Origin: Russula earlei
Lineage: Eukaryota; Basidiomycota; Agaricomycetes; Russulales; Russulaceae
DNA length: 64,000 bases
Reading direction: 5' to 3'
NCBI GenBank assembly: GCA_025769875.1
Contig: JAGFNK010000298.1
Location: 1-64,000 of the forward strand
Below are positions 1 through 11,075 of this stretch, piece after piece. Both the position numbers and the translations under genes were made by a program. The notes beneath the pieces were generated by a model. The model was not told where the DNA came from. It did no database searches and saw nothing but the letters and a program-made list of their open reading frames with translations. Position 1 is the stretch's first letter, and each line of letters starts with the position of its first letter.

Positions 1-177
1 AATCTGGTGGGAAAGAGCTCATAATTATAATTATAATTAAAGAAACTCATATTAGTTAATTAAGTTATCGTTCATCACGCCTGTGACTCCTGTCACCCCC
101 GGAAAATACCGAAATCCAAGTTCAAGTTCAAGATTCAAGAATTCTTGGTTGGTAAATGGGGCCTAAGCATCCTCTGA
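1..177. other. AT-rich flank joined to a truncated LTR-A
   Basis: No gene is seen. Positions about 86-140 (CACCCCCGGAAAA, then a short repeated TTCAAG tract) recur at 37,174-37,227 on the same strand, so this is an interspersed repeat. Homology to the other LTR-A copy begins only at about 178, so the first ~500 bp of the LTR are missing here. Confidence 0.5.
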
Positions 178-537
178 CTTCTTACTCATCCATCTATTGT
201 GCTTGATAACAAGGTTATGACTTGGTCCCTATTTAGCAGTTCTCTTGTAGTATATAAGCGCTCAATAGAGTAACGGACAGTCTTCAGACTGTCCATTTGT
301 TTACGGCACTCTCCAATCCTGGGATACTCCTTTAAGGACCATCCCCTTGTGACCATCCTGGCTACTTCCCTGTGTACCTGCTCGACTCTGCCAGTGACTG
401 TACCTCTCTGGTACTTGATACTGCTTTGGACTCTACTCCTTGCCCACGCTGTCCTAGACATCTATCGACTCATCTTCAAACTAACCCCTTGCTCTTGAAC
501 TGGATAGTTCAACAGTGAGTCCTGACATCTGGACAGT
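178..537 (+). repeat. 5' LTR of gypsy element A (5'-truncated)
   Basis: This stretch matches the 3' part of the solo LTR at 17,384-18,237, including the TATATAAG box, the transcript-start motif and the terminal TGACA. A complete copy is 854 bp, so only the 3' 360 bp remain. It is followed at once by a primer-binding site and by element A coding remains, so it is the 5' LTR of that element. Confidence 0.8.
251..295 (+). promoter_or_regulatory. LTR-A core promoter and self-primer start
   Basis: TATATAAG begins at 251. AGACTGTCCA begins at 286, 35 nt after the first T of the TATA box, where RNA polymerase II would start. The motif sits in an inverted repeat, GGACAGTC-TTCA-GACTGTCC. The same motif lies 32-33 nt after TATATAAG in the LTR-B copies. 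Start site and function are inferred. Confidence 0.55.
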
Positions 538-539
538 CT

Positions 540-549
540 CTACCAACCC
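540..549 (+). other. Element A primer-binding site, self-priming type
   Basis: TGGACAGTCT lies 2 nt inside the 5' LTR. It is the exact reverse complement of AGACTGTCCA, the predicted first 10 nt of the transcript. No resemblance to a tRNA 3' end is needed to explain it. The arrangement matches the known self-priming of yeast Tf1; the assignment here is inference. Confidence 0.55.
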
Positions 550-986
550 GTGCTGACCAATCAACTCATCAAGTGTCTGACAATATCCCAACCACTGGGT
601 CTCTGGAGCCTCACACTCCCGACATCCAACTACTTTCCCTTCCCCAATCTTTCCCCCTTGTCCCAGGCCTGTATTCGCCACCCAGACTTCCTCCCATTGC
701 AGCTCTTCCCCTCCCAGGCACTTACACAGAGGATAACCCCTCCAACCAAGAGAACCTTCCCCCAGTCCAGTGTGGCTTGTTTGATCCTCTGGACTGTGCC
801 CAGTACACCTTCCACCCCCATCAGTTTCAAGTTTACAGGGTCCATCAGAACAAAGTAGAACACTGGCACCCTTTGGAGGAGGCCAGATGATGCGACGCCC
901 TCTCTTCCATCCCTACTATAGGTCACTTGCTCCAGCAACCATCCACCGACACCTTTGTTTCCCCATTCCGGGCCAAAATTGCCCAC

Positions 987-1803
987 TGTCAAGACACATA
1001 CTGCTGATCCGTGTGGACTCAGGAGCAGGTGGGCAAGGGTCGGAACAGATGGTACGCAGTGTAGGCGGCGTTGAACAGGAGGACGAGCCAAATGACTAGA
1101 ATGTACCAGATGGGGACTGGTATGTGTAACTGGAGACAGAGGCGAAGACTGGAGGCCAGTGCAGCAAAAGGGCTTTAGACAAGGCGGTCATTGAAGAGTA
1201 CCTTGGAAGCAAGGGAAGTCTTTAAACTGAGCGGTCGCAGGGGAGTACCCAGGAAGATGAGAGTATCACAAATGGACAGTCTGACAACTGCCATGCTTCA
1301 TTGGGGCTTATATACAGTGTACAGGGTCGATTACAAAGAACTGGGACTATTCTAGACCCTTTGGTACCATCCAATAGGACTACAGAGGCATAAACTCACT
1401 TGTGTCAAGTTTCAGGCTTACTGAGTGCATTACTGATCATTGTGGAGTGATGACATCATTATGATGTCACTGTGGAGCGCTTAGTGAGCCTATGAGGTCA
1501 CTGTGGAGCTGCTCAGTCAGCCATGATGTCATTGGAGCCTTGATGACGTCAGATGAGTTATGCAACAGTTTCTAAGAGTTTCGGGTTCTTGGTGGCTGGG
1601 TGACCATGTGGCTGCCACGCGATGATTACCCGATTAGGAAACAGGTGCCTGGTCATGTTATAGTGTCTTTGCAATAGCGATATCTTGCACTGCAGGAGGG
1701 ATAGCCCAGAAAACGGAAGGGAGTTGACAATGCAAAGTGAGAGAGGTCTCTCTTGAGTGAAATAGGACAATCTACAGCCAGGACTTGGCCTTGGTTTGTA
1801 ACA
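987..1803 (-). repeat. Solo LTR-B with target duplication CCCAC
   Basis: The plus strand reads TGTCAAGACACATACTG... to ...TTTGTAACA, 817 bp, and matches the other LTR-B copies at 7,453, 13,084, 18,269 and 43,109. It is flanked by CCCAC at 982-986 and 1,804-1,808. No internal region is attached, so it is a product of LTR-LTR recombination inserted in the element A upstream ORF. Confidence 0.9.
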
Positions 1804-2460
1804 CCCACACTTTTGCGGTACTGCCTACCAACCGCAACCTCATCAAACAGTTTAACCTAGCAAGCTTTGAGGTGTGTAGTTCTGTAGGAATACACCCTCC
1901 GGACATGGACTTCCCGTTTGGCCACCTCCATTACCTGTTTAACTCATCTATACATCGCCATTTGGAGACACTGCCCCCCATCTACCGATTTGCGTACCAA
2001 GGGTCTTTTCTCCTCACTTCCATTCACGACTTCCTTGACGGCAGAGTTTATTATTCATACACTTACCTAAGGGTAGCCAAGGGAGGGTATATATCGTTCG
2101 AGAATAGCTTCTCAAACTCCCAAGACAACCTCTGTCTTTACCCCCCCTTGTCTTGCTTTTGCTTCCTCCCACATCTCCCTTTGAATCCCTTGTCTACTTT
2201 GGATCCCCTTTGCCCAAGTGTCATCAATATAGCCACCTAGTGCATAGTTCTTAAAAGTAAGAACTACCCTTGTAACACTAGAACAAGCGAATCGAGACTT
2301 TTCTCCGCAGTGCCTCTGAGATTCACAGTTTCCCCCAACCCGAGTGACTCCGAGTACAACTCAGAAGACAACGCCATCCTTCACCAGAGGGAGCTCATTT
2401 TCAACCATCTCCCACCTCTTCAAAGCATCTACTTTCCCCCCATTTCTATTGTCAACATCT

Positions 2461-2984
2461 TGTTGAGATTATCATTGATTTGGGTGATTTGGTATGTTAC
2501 CACTACCCTGGGACATTGTGATGTAATCACAGCCAAATGCGTTAACATGTCGGTTCCATGGACCGGGCAACACCGGCGTAGACGCATGATGCGTCAGATC
2601 ACATGGTCCGGCTCAGCTCATATGCTGAGATCTGTGTTACCTACAATGATAAGTTAATTGATGACAATTGGTAGCTACTAACGACTGATCCTTGTATGAT
2701 CTTTGTTTCTTATTGATGGTAGCTACTTGCAGTGTACTTAGAGACGCTCTGGAGTACTTAAGAGCATCGTATTTCAATAGATCACTTCAGTCTTGTCTTA
2801 CACAATACTGAAGTGAGTACTTACTGTTTCCTATCTTATCTCTCGCATCTAATCACGCGTTGTAGATATCTTTTGATAGGTATTACTGAATTACAGTCTT
2901 GTCTTACACAATACTGAAATATCTTTTGATAGATCTTAAGGATCTTATCGCTGTTATCATAACCTGCGCCCATCTGCTTCAACA
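2461..2984 (+). repeat. Solo LTR-C (copia-like), target duplication CATCT
   Basis: The repeat starts TGTTGAGATT and ends CTTCAACA (524 bp), with inverted TGTTGA/TCAACA ends. It is flanked by CATCT at 2,456-2,460 and 2,985-2,989. Removing it with one duplicate restores the surrounding reading frame. Inside is a repeated CAGTCTTGTCTTACACAATA motif, 2,787 and 2,895 approximately. The TGTTGA start suggests a Ty1/copia LTR. Confidence 0.85.
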
Positions 2985-3591
2985 CATCTATGACCACCAA
3001 CACATCGACGTGTGGTCGCACAATGCCAACGTCCTCCAAGATCTAGTAGGCCTCCTCCCTTTTAGCCAAATCCTGAATCAGGTGCAATACGACCTCTTCA
3101 TTGACACCCTGACCCACCTTGTCGAACCTGCTCGACGTCAGCTACTATTTTGGTACCTTTTGAACTCAAGGGACTTCGAAGGACATCTCACCAGCATCCT
3201 CACCCTCACAAACAGTGACAAGAAGCTGTGGACTGAAGTAATCCTCCCACAGCACTACGCTCTCATCCAAGAATTACTCGAAGGACAGGCCTTGTACTAC
3301 CTGACCCTCTTCACCCTCACGCACGAGCACATTGTGGTGCAGTGCAACTACCTTTGCCTCAACAGATCCATGCAAGGAGGACAAGCTACCCTCCAGTTGG
3401 CCTACATGGAGGGAAGGAGATACATTTACAACTGGATTGAAGCAACGTGGACCCATGGCATCATCGACGCCCTACAGAATCTTGTTGACCCCACAGGTCT
3501 ATATTCTCCTCCTCCTGCAGTCTACACCGGTCCCCCCATCCCAGAACAACTCTTGACTATCAGTCGACCCCTCACCCCTGTGACAAGGTGA

Positions 3592-4209
3592 ACTCAGCCT
3601 AATAGCCTCATCACCCACTGGTCCCCTGCTCTGACTCGCCCAGGAGTCTGCCTCTGCCTCCAAGAAGTGTGTCACTGTGGTCACCAACCCGACACACCCC
3701 CCACACCACCAGGTATAAACCTGTGGACCCCAGGAGATAGACATCTCCTGCACCAACCACTCTGCCACCCTCTCACAGACGAAGAGGCTGCCGCTCTGCA
3801 TCTGCAGTTTCAAGCTCCCGAGTAGATCGTCCTCTACCCCTTACTCCCCCAGCCATCCCAGTCCCACTTCCATATACTGACCGTCACTTAACCCCCTTCA
3901 CTACTCCCTTAGTAGAGCATTCAAGTAGTAGCCAGTCACCCCCAGGTTCCTTAGTAGGGTTATGGTGCTACTTCCCTGAGTTAGCATACTTAGGATCAGT
4001 ACTGCCCCATAGAACATGTAGGGAGTTATTAGATTTCAAAAACCATTGCAAAGAACTGTGGCATGCACGAACACAAGCCTTTGTTTGCATAGACCACCCC
4101 ATAGAAGAAATCAGCCAATTCGCTCTGCACCCCTTAGACTTCGAAGGTTTTCTCTGGAAAGGCAGCATAGCCATAACATACTCTGGCATTACTGAAGAGT
4201 ATTTCCACA
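3592..4209. other. Element A, decayed linker between upstream ORF and gag
   Basis: This stretch is still inside element A and is proline/threonine-coding in one frame, with several stops. No separate gene is recognised. Confidence 0.4.
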
Positions 4210-6411
4210 TTGCCCAAAACCTTCAACTTCAACAAAGGGGCATCCCCATATTACTCCCAGCCTACACTGTCACATACCCCTGGGACGCAACTCACTGGAC
4301 CGTCGTTCCTCTATAGGATCCCGGTAGCCACTTATGCAGAAGTAGTAAAAGGTGAAGGCCTCTACAAACCACACGACCACAGGAAATGCATCTTCCACCT
4401 CACAAGAAAGAATCAACACCTTTTCGAATTATCATTTTATTGCAAGGATCCCTACTGCTACTGGCACAAGGATTGGCATTACACCTGTGTCTGGCACAAG
4501 TCTTGGGACTAATAGCCCACCATTCGACCAGCAACATACGCAGAGGTTGTAAAGGGGGAGAACCTTTACAAACCTATACGCTTCATCAGGCGTATCTATT
4601 ATCGCACACCAGAAGAACACCGCCACTCTCTAGAACACCCCTACTTCTGCAAGGACCCATATTGTCCGTGGCACCAAGACTGGCACTGCTAACATATGAG
4701 CCAAAGCCCAGAAGAAGAGACATCTCGAAGACCCCTTACAGAAAGTGAACAACTGCAAATTCCCATCTTCTTCTGCAACGTTGACTATAACATCACTGGA
4801 GAATACTACAGTGGCTTCTGCAGAAACTGATCTGTTACCCAATACGATACCCTTTACGACCCTTGGACCTTAGACACAAGGAAAGACTGGGACGAAGAAG
4901 ACATCGAACTCACTCAAGAAACTCTTCAAACTCTCATCCCAGAGATCACCTTCCTTCGCAACCTTGACCTCCTCACTGGAACTGCAACATTCCAAGGTTG
5001 AACAGTTCACTGGAGTAGGAATCTAGAACTATTCACATATCAAAACCACAAGCCAGTCGATTTCTCAATTGCTCAGGAAGAAGCAGAATAAGCGGAAGTT
5101 ACCTGCACCCTTGAAGCTACAGTAGAAACTGCATCAAGGGTTCTATCGCAGGTTACCAGAGCCCTCACCCCTGCACAGGGGAATACTCCAACACCAGGCC
5201 CATCTAGAGTACCAGGAGGATTTGATTCCCCAGAACCAAGCCATCTTCCCACTCCTGTAACAGTAGGACAATGCACAGTAGCAATGCCCCTGCCACCACC
5301 TCCATCTCCTACACGAACAACATGAACTCCTGCTCTTCCAGTCAGAGCTCAAACAGGGCCAGCACCACTGGCACCCCTTGTACCACCACCTCCAGTTCCG
5401 CCACTACCCCCCATACAACTTGCTCCAATGGCAGCACCAGCTCCAGCCCAGGTACAACAGAACCATATCATTGGGACTGCCCCAGAAGCCTTTGATGGCA
5501 AAGTGGAGAATGCGGAGACATTCTGGGCTGCCTTAGACAACTATTACTACATCAACCTGGATTCATTCCCAGATGAAGGGAAGAGGGTTGCAGCGGCCCT
5601 TACACACTTCAAGATTGGCACCCCAGCAGGGACATGGGCCCAAGAACTAACAACGAAGGCTCAGGCCTTACAACCAATCAACTATGGCTCCTGGCAAGAC
5701 TTTAAAACAGCATTTGCTGATCACTTCATTCCAGCAGATGTGCAACTGGAATCAAATGCCTTAATGCACTCCCTTTGACAAGGCAACACCCCATTCAATG
5801 AATGGTACCAAAAGTGGTCCCATCACACGACCCGCTCACAGGCAGATGAAAACACTAAAATGTTTGCCTTCCACTGTAACCTGAATCAAGGGATCCACAC
5901 CAAGATATTGGGTATAACACCCGCACCTACTACCTTAGCAGCATTAGTCAAGAAGGCACGCAAGTTTGATCAAGTGTATCACATGTGGATGTCACCATCG
6001 TTCTGTACAGGAAAGCTGCCCATATGAACAAGGGGTCTAACCACTAACAACCCAGATGCCCCGGTAGAAATCAATCTCTATCAAGGGGAACCAGGTGAAC
6101 AACACTGGAACAACAACGCCCCACAAAACACTCTCATGAAAGCTGAGAAGCAATGACGCATAGAGTTGAAACTGTGCTACTACTGCGGCAAACCCAATCA
6201 TATGGCCAAAGACTGCAGGTCTAAGAAAGCTGCTGCTCATACTCACTGCCCTGGACAATCCTTGCAGACAGCAGTCCAATCCACTACCATTCAGGAAGAA
6301 CAGCCTGAACAGAAAGACACTGACCCAGTTCCTATTGCTTCTCTTGTAACTTGGCAAGAAAGTCTCACCACTAACATTCCACATCCCCATTCTGCTCCTA
6401 TGGATTTTTGA
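4210..6411 (+). pseudogene. Element A gag-like region with CCHC knuckle
   Basis: The region keeps recognisable blocks despite scattered stops. First come two similar segments, each starting ATYAEVVKGE and ending in CKDPYC-x-WH-x-DWH (about 4,333-4,485 and 4,531-4,690), which form a C-X4-C-X2-H-X3-H pattern. A proline-rich stretch follows (about 5,270-5,430). Then comes a retrotransposon Gag core (about 5,428-6,000, including FDGKVENAETFW and the WQDFKTAFADHF block). Last is a CCHC zinc knuckle, CYYCGKPNHMAKDC, near 6,175-6,220. Stops occur at 5,776, 6,025 and 6,154 approximately. Gag normally coats the RNA and forms the particle. Confidence 0.7.
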
Positions 6412-7452
6412 TAGAACCCCTTAGTGCACCGCTAAGGAATACAGTACAGATTGCCACTATACCCATACAAATCAATTACCCCAAAGTCTTTACAAAGAAT
6501 ATAAGATCCCCTTCCATAGCCTTGAAAGTGACACTTGTGGGGAAACTCAGCGGCAAGGAAATCGGTGCAAGCGCCCTCATAGACAGTGGGGCAGAAGGGA
6601 TGATCATCCATGAGCAATTCATGAACCAACATAATCTCCACCTTCACAGCTTACAAAAACCCTTACCAGGGCAGAAGGTGGATGGCACCACAAACACTAA
6701 TGGTTTAATCAGATACAGCACCATCCAACGGCTACGAATCAAAGCGACCAGAGGCACACACAATGAGCAGGCAGAATTCCTTGTTACCAACATAGGAGAC
6801 CATGATATTATCCTGGGTACTGACTGGCTACAACACCATAACCTGGACATAAATTGGACCAATGACACTATCACCTTACAAAACTGCCCAACGACGTGTG
6901 TAATGACACAACCCTCCATAACAGTCCCATCGACCCACAGTGCACATGGAGGATTGATAAAAGCTCTCACCTTCCCAGAAGATGAAGAACCATCATTCAA
7001 ACATGTAGCAGCGCTAATATTTCAGGACACACTGGACAAGGAGGAACCCCTTGTCAACCAACACATTCATAGGGCCTTCCAGCATTACCCATTATGAATC
7101 CAAGCAAAGAGTACAACATCTACCAAGTTGGCAAAAGATAATCAGCCAACACAGTCCCTTGAGGAACTAATCCCAACTGATTTTAAGATCTGGCAAAGTG
7201 TATTTGACGAACAAGCCTCCCAATGCCTCCCTGCTCATGCACCATGGGATCATGCCATTAACCTCAAACCAGGAGCCTCACGTAGGGACTGTGGTATCTA
7301 TAGGCTCACTCCAAAGGAATTAGTGGCCTTGAAAGAGTATCTAGATGAACACCTCAAACAAGGGACTATCCGCCCTTCCAAAGCACTGGTAGCCAGTCCA
7401 TTCTTCTTTGTGGAAAAGAAAGGTGGTGCCCTATGCCCAGTACAAGACTACC
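6408..7452 (+). pseudogene. Element A protease and truncated reverse transcriptase
   Basis: The frame 6,408-7,097 carries an aspartic protease core, ALIDSGAEGMI, followed by the conserved ILGTDWLQHHN block. From 7,128 the RT N-terminus is readable (DHAINLKPGA, YRLTPKELVALKEYL, ASPFFFVEKK) and stops at VQDY, exactly where the LTR-B sequence begins at 7,453. The YxDD catalytic box, RNase H and integrase of this copy are absent from the window. The protease lies in its own frame after gag, with a stop at 7,095. Confidence 0.8.
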
Positions 7453-8280
7453 TGTCAAGACACATACTGCTGATCACTAAGGACTCAGGAGCAGGTGGGC
7501 AAGGGTCGGAACAGATGATACGTGGTGAAGGCGGCATTGAACAGGAGGATGAGCCAAATGACGAGGAGGTACCAGATGGGGACTGGTAGGTGTTGCAAGA
7601 GACAGAGGCAAAGGCTGGAGGCCAGTGTAGTGAGAGGGCTTTAAACAAGCGGTTGTTGAAGAGTACCTTGGAGGCGAGGGGAATCTTTAGACTGAGCAGT
7701 CACAGGGGAGTACCCAGGAAGATGAGAGTATCACAAATGGACAGTCTGATGACTGCCATGCTTCATTGGGGCTTATATACAGTGTACAGGGTCAATTACA
7801 AAGAACTGGAACTATTCTAGACCCTTTGGTACCATCCAATAGGACTACAGAGGCATAAACTCGCTTGTGTCAAGTTTCAGGCTTACTGAGCGCATTACTG
7901 ATCATTGTGGAGCGATGACATCATTATGATGTCACTGTGGAGCGCTTGGTGAGCCTATGAGGTCACTGTGGAGTCGCTCAGTCAGTCATGATGTCATTGG
8001 AGCCTTGATGACATCAGACAAGTTATGCAACAGTTTCTAAGAGTTGGTGCCACTGTTTTGGGTTCTTGGTGGCTGGGTGACCATGTGGCTGCCACGCGAT
8101 GATCACCCGATTAGGAAACAAGTGCCTGGTTGTGTTATAGTGCCTTTGCAATAGCAATATCTTGTACCACAGGAGGGGTAGCCCAGAAAATGGAAGGGAG
8201 TTGGCAATGCAAAGTGAGAGAGGTCTCTCTTGAGTGAAATGGGACAATCTACGGCCAGGGCCTGGCCTTGGTTCATAACA
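7453..8280 (-). repeat. LTR-B, 3' LTR of the minus-strand element B
   Basis: 828 bp, TGTCAAGACA to TTCATAACA on the plus strand. It lies downstream (on the minus strand) of the element B integrase-chromodomain frame, directly after a polypurine tract, so it is that element's 3' LTR. Its outer end cuts the element A RT gene. Confidence 0.85.
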
Positions 8281-8294
8281 TTCATCCCCTCTTT
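8281..8294 (-). other. Element B polypurine tract
   Basis: The minus strand reads AAAGAGGGGATGAA immediately before the LTR. The same tract precedes the LTR on the plus strand at 13,070-13,083 in the facing copy. It would prime plus-strand DNA synthesis. Confidence 0.7.
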
Positions 8295-8527
8295 ATAGAC
8301 TTGTTGCTCCTGCAATGGTAGGGACTTGTTTCTTTGGAAGGTAGAGTAGTTTGCATATGAAAAGTCGAAGTCTGTTTGTTCATGGGGAATTCTCTCTTGT
8401 TCTATGGATTGCTTTGGGGATAGCTGTGGTTGATTGAGTGCATGTGATCACAGGGGTTCTCTGAAAAGTTCTTTGGTAACAAGGATAAAGATAGTCGTCG
8501 ATGGAGGTCATGATGAGAATTGTTGGT

Positions 8528-10722
8528 TTAGGGGTTACTCCTGGTGGGAATCATTTTAAGCGCCTTCAGATATTTCCAATGGAAGTCTTTAACCAGTAAT
8601 TGTGCTTTTGATAGGTTACATGCTGGTTCCCAAGTATTCTCTGCAGCAGTGTACCCTTTCCATTTAACTAGGTATTGGATCCCTTTGCAGTTTGGGGAGA
8701 GCCAAGAGTTTAAGATCTGTTCTACTTCGTATTGTTCTTCTCCTTTGACTAGTATCAGTGGCGGGTTTGAGAAGTTAGGACCATGGGCAATGGTTTCTTT
8801 GTAAGGTTTAATCAGGGAGTGGTGAAAAACTGGGTGTATCTTCCAGGACCTTGGTAGTTCAAGGCGAATGTTTACTGGATAGGCAGTGATGACTTTGAAT
8901 GGTCCATAGCGTCGAGGGGCTAGTTTTGCTTTTGGGTGAGTGGTTCGTAGATTTGTGGCTTCCAACCATACTTGATCCCCTTCTTTAAAGTGAAACATGG
9001 AGGATTGAGGTCCTGATTGCTTCATGATCTCAGTTGCTTGGTTCAGGGAGGCAGCTACTTCTTCTCTGAGCTGGTTTAGTCTTATTAGTCTTTCTTGGAT
9101 TGAAGGGAACTTTGATGTAAAGGAAAGGGGTGGAGCAAATGTTGGGTTAAAGCCATACCAGACCTCGAAAGGGGGTTTGTTTGTAGCACTGTGTTGCCTG
9201 GCATTATGAGCAAACTCCATAAAGGGAATTAGTTCTGCCCAATTGTCCACTTGGTGGTTGCAAAATATTCGTAGGTATTGTTCTAGTTCTTGGTTAACTC
9301 ATTCTGTTTCTCCATCTGTCTGTGGGTGATATGCTGTGCTTAATGATTCTTTGACATTTAATTTCTTCCATAGTTCTTGAGTAACTTTTGCTGCAAATTG
9401 AGGGCCTCTGTCTGATATTATTTGTGTTGGGAGGCCTATTCTTCTCCAGACATTGTTCATGATTAGTGTTGCTGTTTCATCTGCTGTGATTGTCTTGTGG
9501 CAAGGGGTAATGATTATTGCTTTGCTGAATTGATCTACCACGACTAGGAGGCTGTCAAAGTCTTGTGAAACTGGTAGGTCCATGATAAAGTCCATGGTAA
9601 TGCTTTTCCATACTTCTCCAGCTGGTGTAATTGATATGAGGGGTGTTTCTGTCTTTGGACGGTTCTTTGTGCTTTGGCAAATTGTGCAACCGTCTACATA
9701 ACTTTTGATATAGGTTAGCATTCCTGGCCACCAATAGTTTCGGCTGATTAGTTTGTAAGTTTTCCATTGGCCAGGATGCCCAGTGGCAAGGGAGTCGTGA
9801 TGTAGTTTCAGAATTTTCTTTTGTAGGGTGTCATTGTTTGGGATATAGACTTTTCCTTTGAACAATATTAGTCCATCTTTGAGGTTCCAGTCTTGTAAGC
9901 CTTTGGATAATCGTCTTGGTCCATTCTTTATAATGATTGCTAACACGTTAGATACTTCTGGGTCATAGTCTTTGCTAGATCGCAGTTGTTGTTGAAGTTC
10001 TTGGTCGCCAATTGGTTCTGTAGCAGAGGTGCATGTTGCTCTAATTTTAAAATATTTGTCATCTAGGAGCACCTTTCCATTGTTTTCATTTTGTATCCCC
10101 TCTATAAAGTCTGGCCACCTGGACAGACCATCTGCTTTGTTCATAGTTCCTGGGTGATGGGTGATGGTGAAGTCAAAATTGCTGAGAAGGAGTGCCCATC
10201 GGGCTTGTCATCGCGTGAGTTTTTGTTTTGTCATGAAGTATGTCAAATTATTGTGGTCCATCCATAGATCAATGGGGTGTGTAGCACCTTCAAGGTAGTG
10301 TTGGAAGTGCCAGAGGGATGAGATGATGGCAAGGAGTTCTTTATCATAGATCATGTAATTTTGTTGTGCGGGGTCTAAGGATTTTGAAAAATAGGCTACT
10401 GGGTGATATCTGTTATATTCATCAGGTTGTTCTAAGATTGCGCCGACTGCAAAGTCACTTGCATCGCAGATGAGCCGAAAGGGTTTAGTATGATCAGGTA
10501 ACATGAGGACTGGGGCTGTCGTGAATGCCTGGATTAATTTTCTAAATGCTTGTTCTTCATCGTTTTCCCATTTAAAGGGGTGTTCTTTCTTTGTTCAATT
10601 AAACAGGGGTTGTGCCATTCATGAGTATTGGTGGATAAATCGTCGATAGAAGTTGCAAAATCCTAGAAATGCTTGGACTTCTGTAACGTTGGTCGGAGTA
10701 GGCCACTTTGTAATGCCTATTA
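8528..10722 (-). pseudogene. Element B pol: RT (3' part), RNase H, integrase, chromodomain
   Basis: Read from 10,722 downwards this gives the end of RT ([17 protein letters not shown]), RNase H (LICDASDFAVGAIL, about 10,500-10,210), and the integrase zinc domain (HH...CTICQ near 9,800-9,660). The integrase core has MDFIMDLP, ISDRGPQF and YHPQTDGE. It ends with a chromodomain (YLVKWKGYTAAENTWEPA) at about 8,600. Stops interrupt it at about 9,296-9,298 and 10,205-10,207. The facing copy reads CGA at the first position, so that stop is a CGA to TGA change. The 5' part of pol is missing because a long-TIR element sits at 10,723. Confidence 0.85.
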
Positions 10723-11075
10723 TTGCCATTTTCAGCACACTTGGTGGAGTTTGAATTCCACCCAAATTGGCGCAGAAAACCCTCTCAAACGTGCGGGGCA
10801 AATATTTCCCTCAAAACAGCTTCAATTCACATAAAACTCATTGTCCCTGGATCGCCTGAATGAGGGCTAGGCAGCCCCATTGTTTTCATGAGATTTGAGT
10901 GAGACTTGGTGGAGCTGGACTCAAGCCACCTCCACATGTGTATTAGATGAATTACAACTCAAAATCACGGTCTATATCTATTATTATTATTTTTCCCTCA
11001 TGTTGTACCCATGGGCTGTCTTGAGGCAGCCCCATAGTGTTTTTGACTCAAGTGTTGTGGTGTGCAACATCATTT
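10723..11075 (+). repeat. Single terminal inverted repeat of the long-TIR family
   Basis: Starting after a TA at 10,721-10,722, this matches the first ~350 bp of the TIR at 14,087 (TTGCCATTTTCAGCACACTT onward). No matching right TIR is found before 11,998, so this is one end of a truncated copy. It interrupts the element B RT. Confidence 0.7.

Larger units (their letters stand above)
573..3591 (+). pseudogene. Upstream ORF of element A (unknown function)
   Basis: A long reading frame precedes gag, which is unusual for Ty3/Gypsy elements. It starts at ATG 573. Removing the LTR-B insertion (987-1,803 plus one CCCAC duplicate) and the LTR-C insertion (2,461-2,984 plus one CATCT duplicate) restores continuity across both insertion points, so it was coding before they landed. 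Stops remain (for example after residue 105, and near 2,240). The C-terminal part (2,990-3,591) is an alpha-helical, Leu/His/Tyr-rich sequence ending in a proline-rich tail. I see no known domain. It could be an N-terminal extension of Gag or a separate accessory protein. Confidence 0.5.
538..7452 (+). mobile_element. Gypsy element A, internal region, 3' half lost
   Basis: This is the internal part of a Ty3/Gypsy retrotransposon. In order it holds a long upstream ORF (573-3,591), a gag region with a CCHC knuckle (4,210-6,411), a protease (6,408-7,097) and the start of RT (7,128-7,452). It is interrupted by two later solo LTRs (987-1,803 and 2,461-2,984). RT breaks off abruptly at 7,452, where element B begins, just after the VQDY motif. 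Several in-frame stops show it is not functional. Confidence 0.8.
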
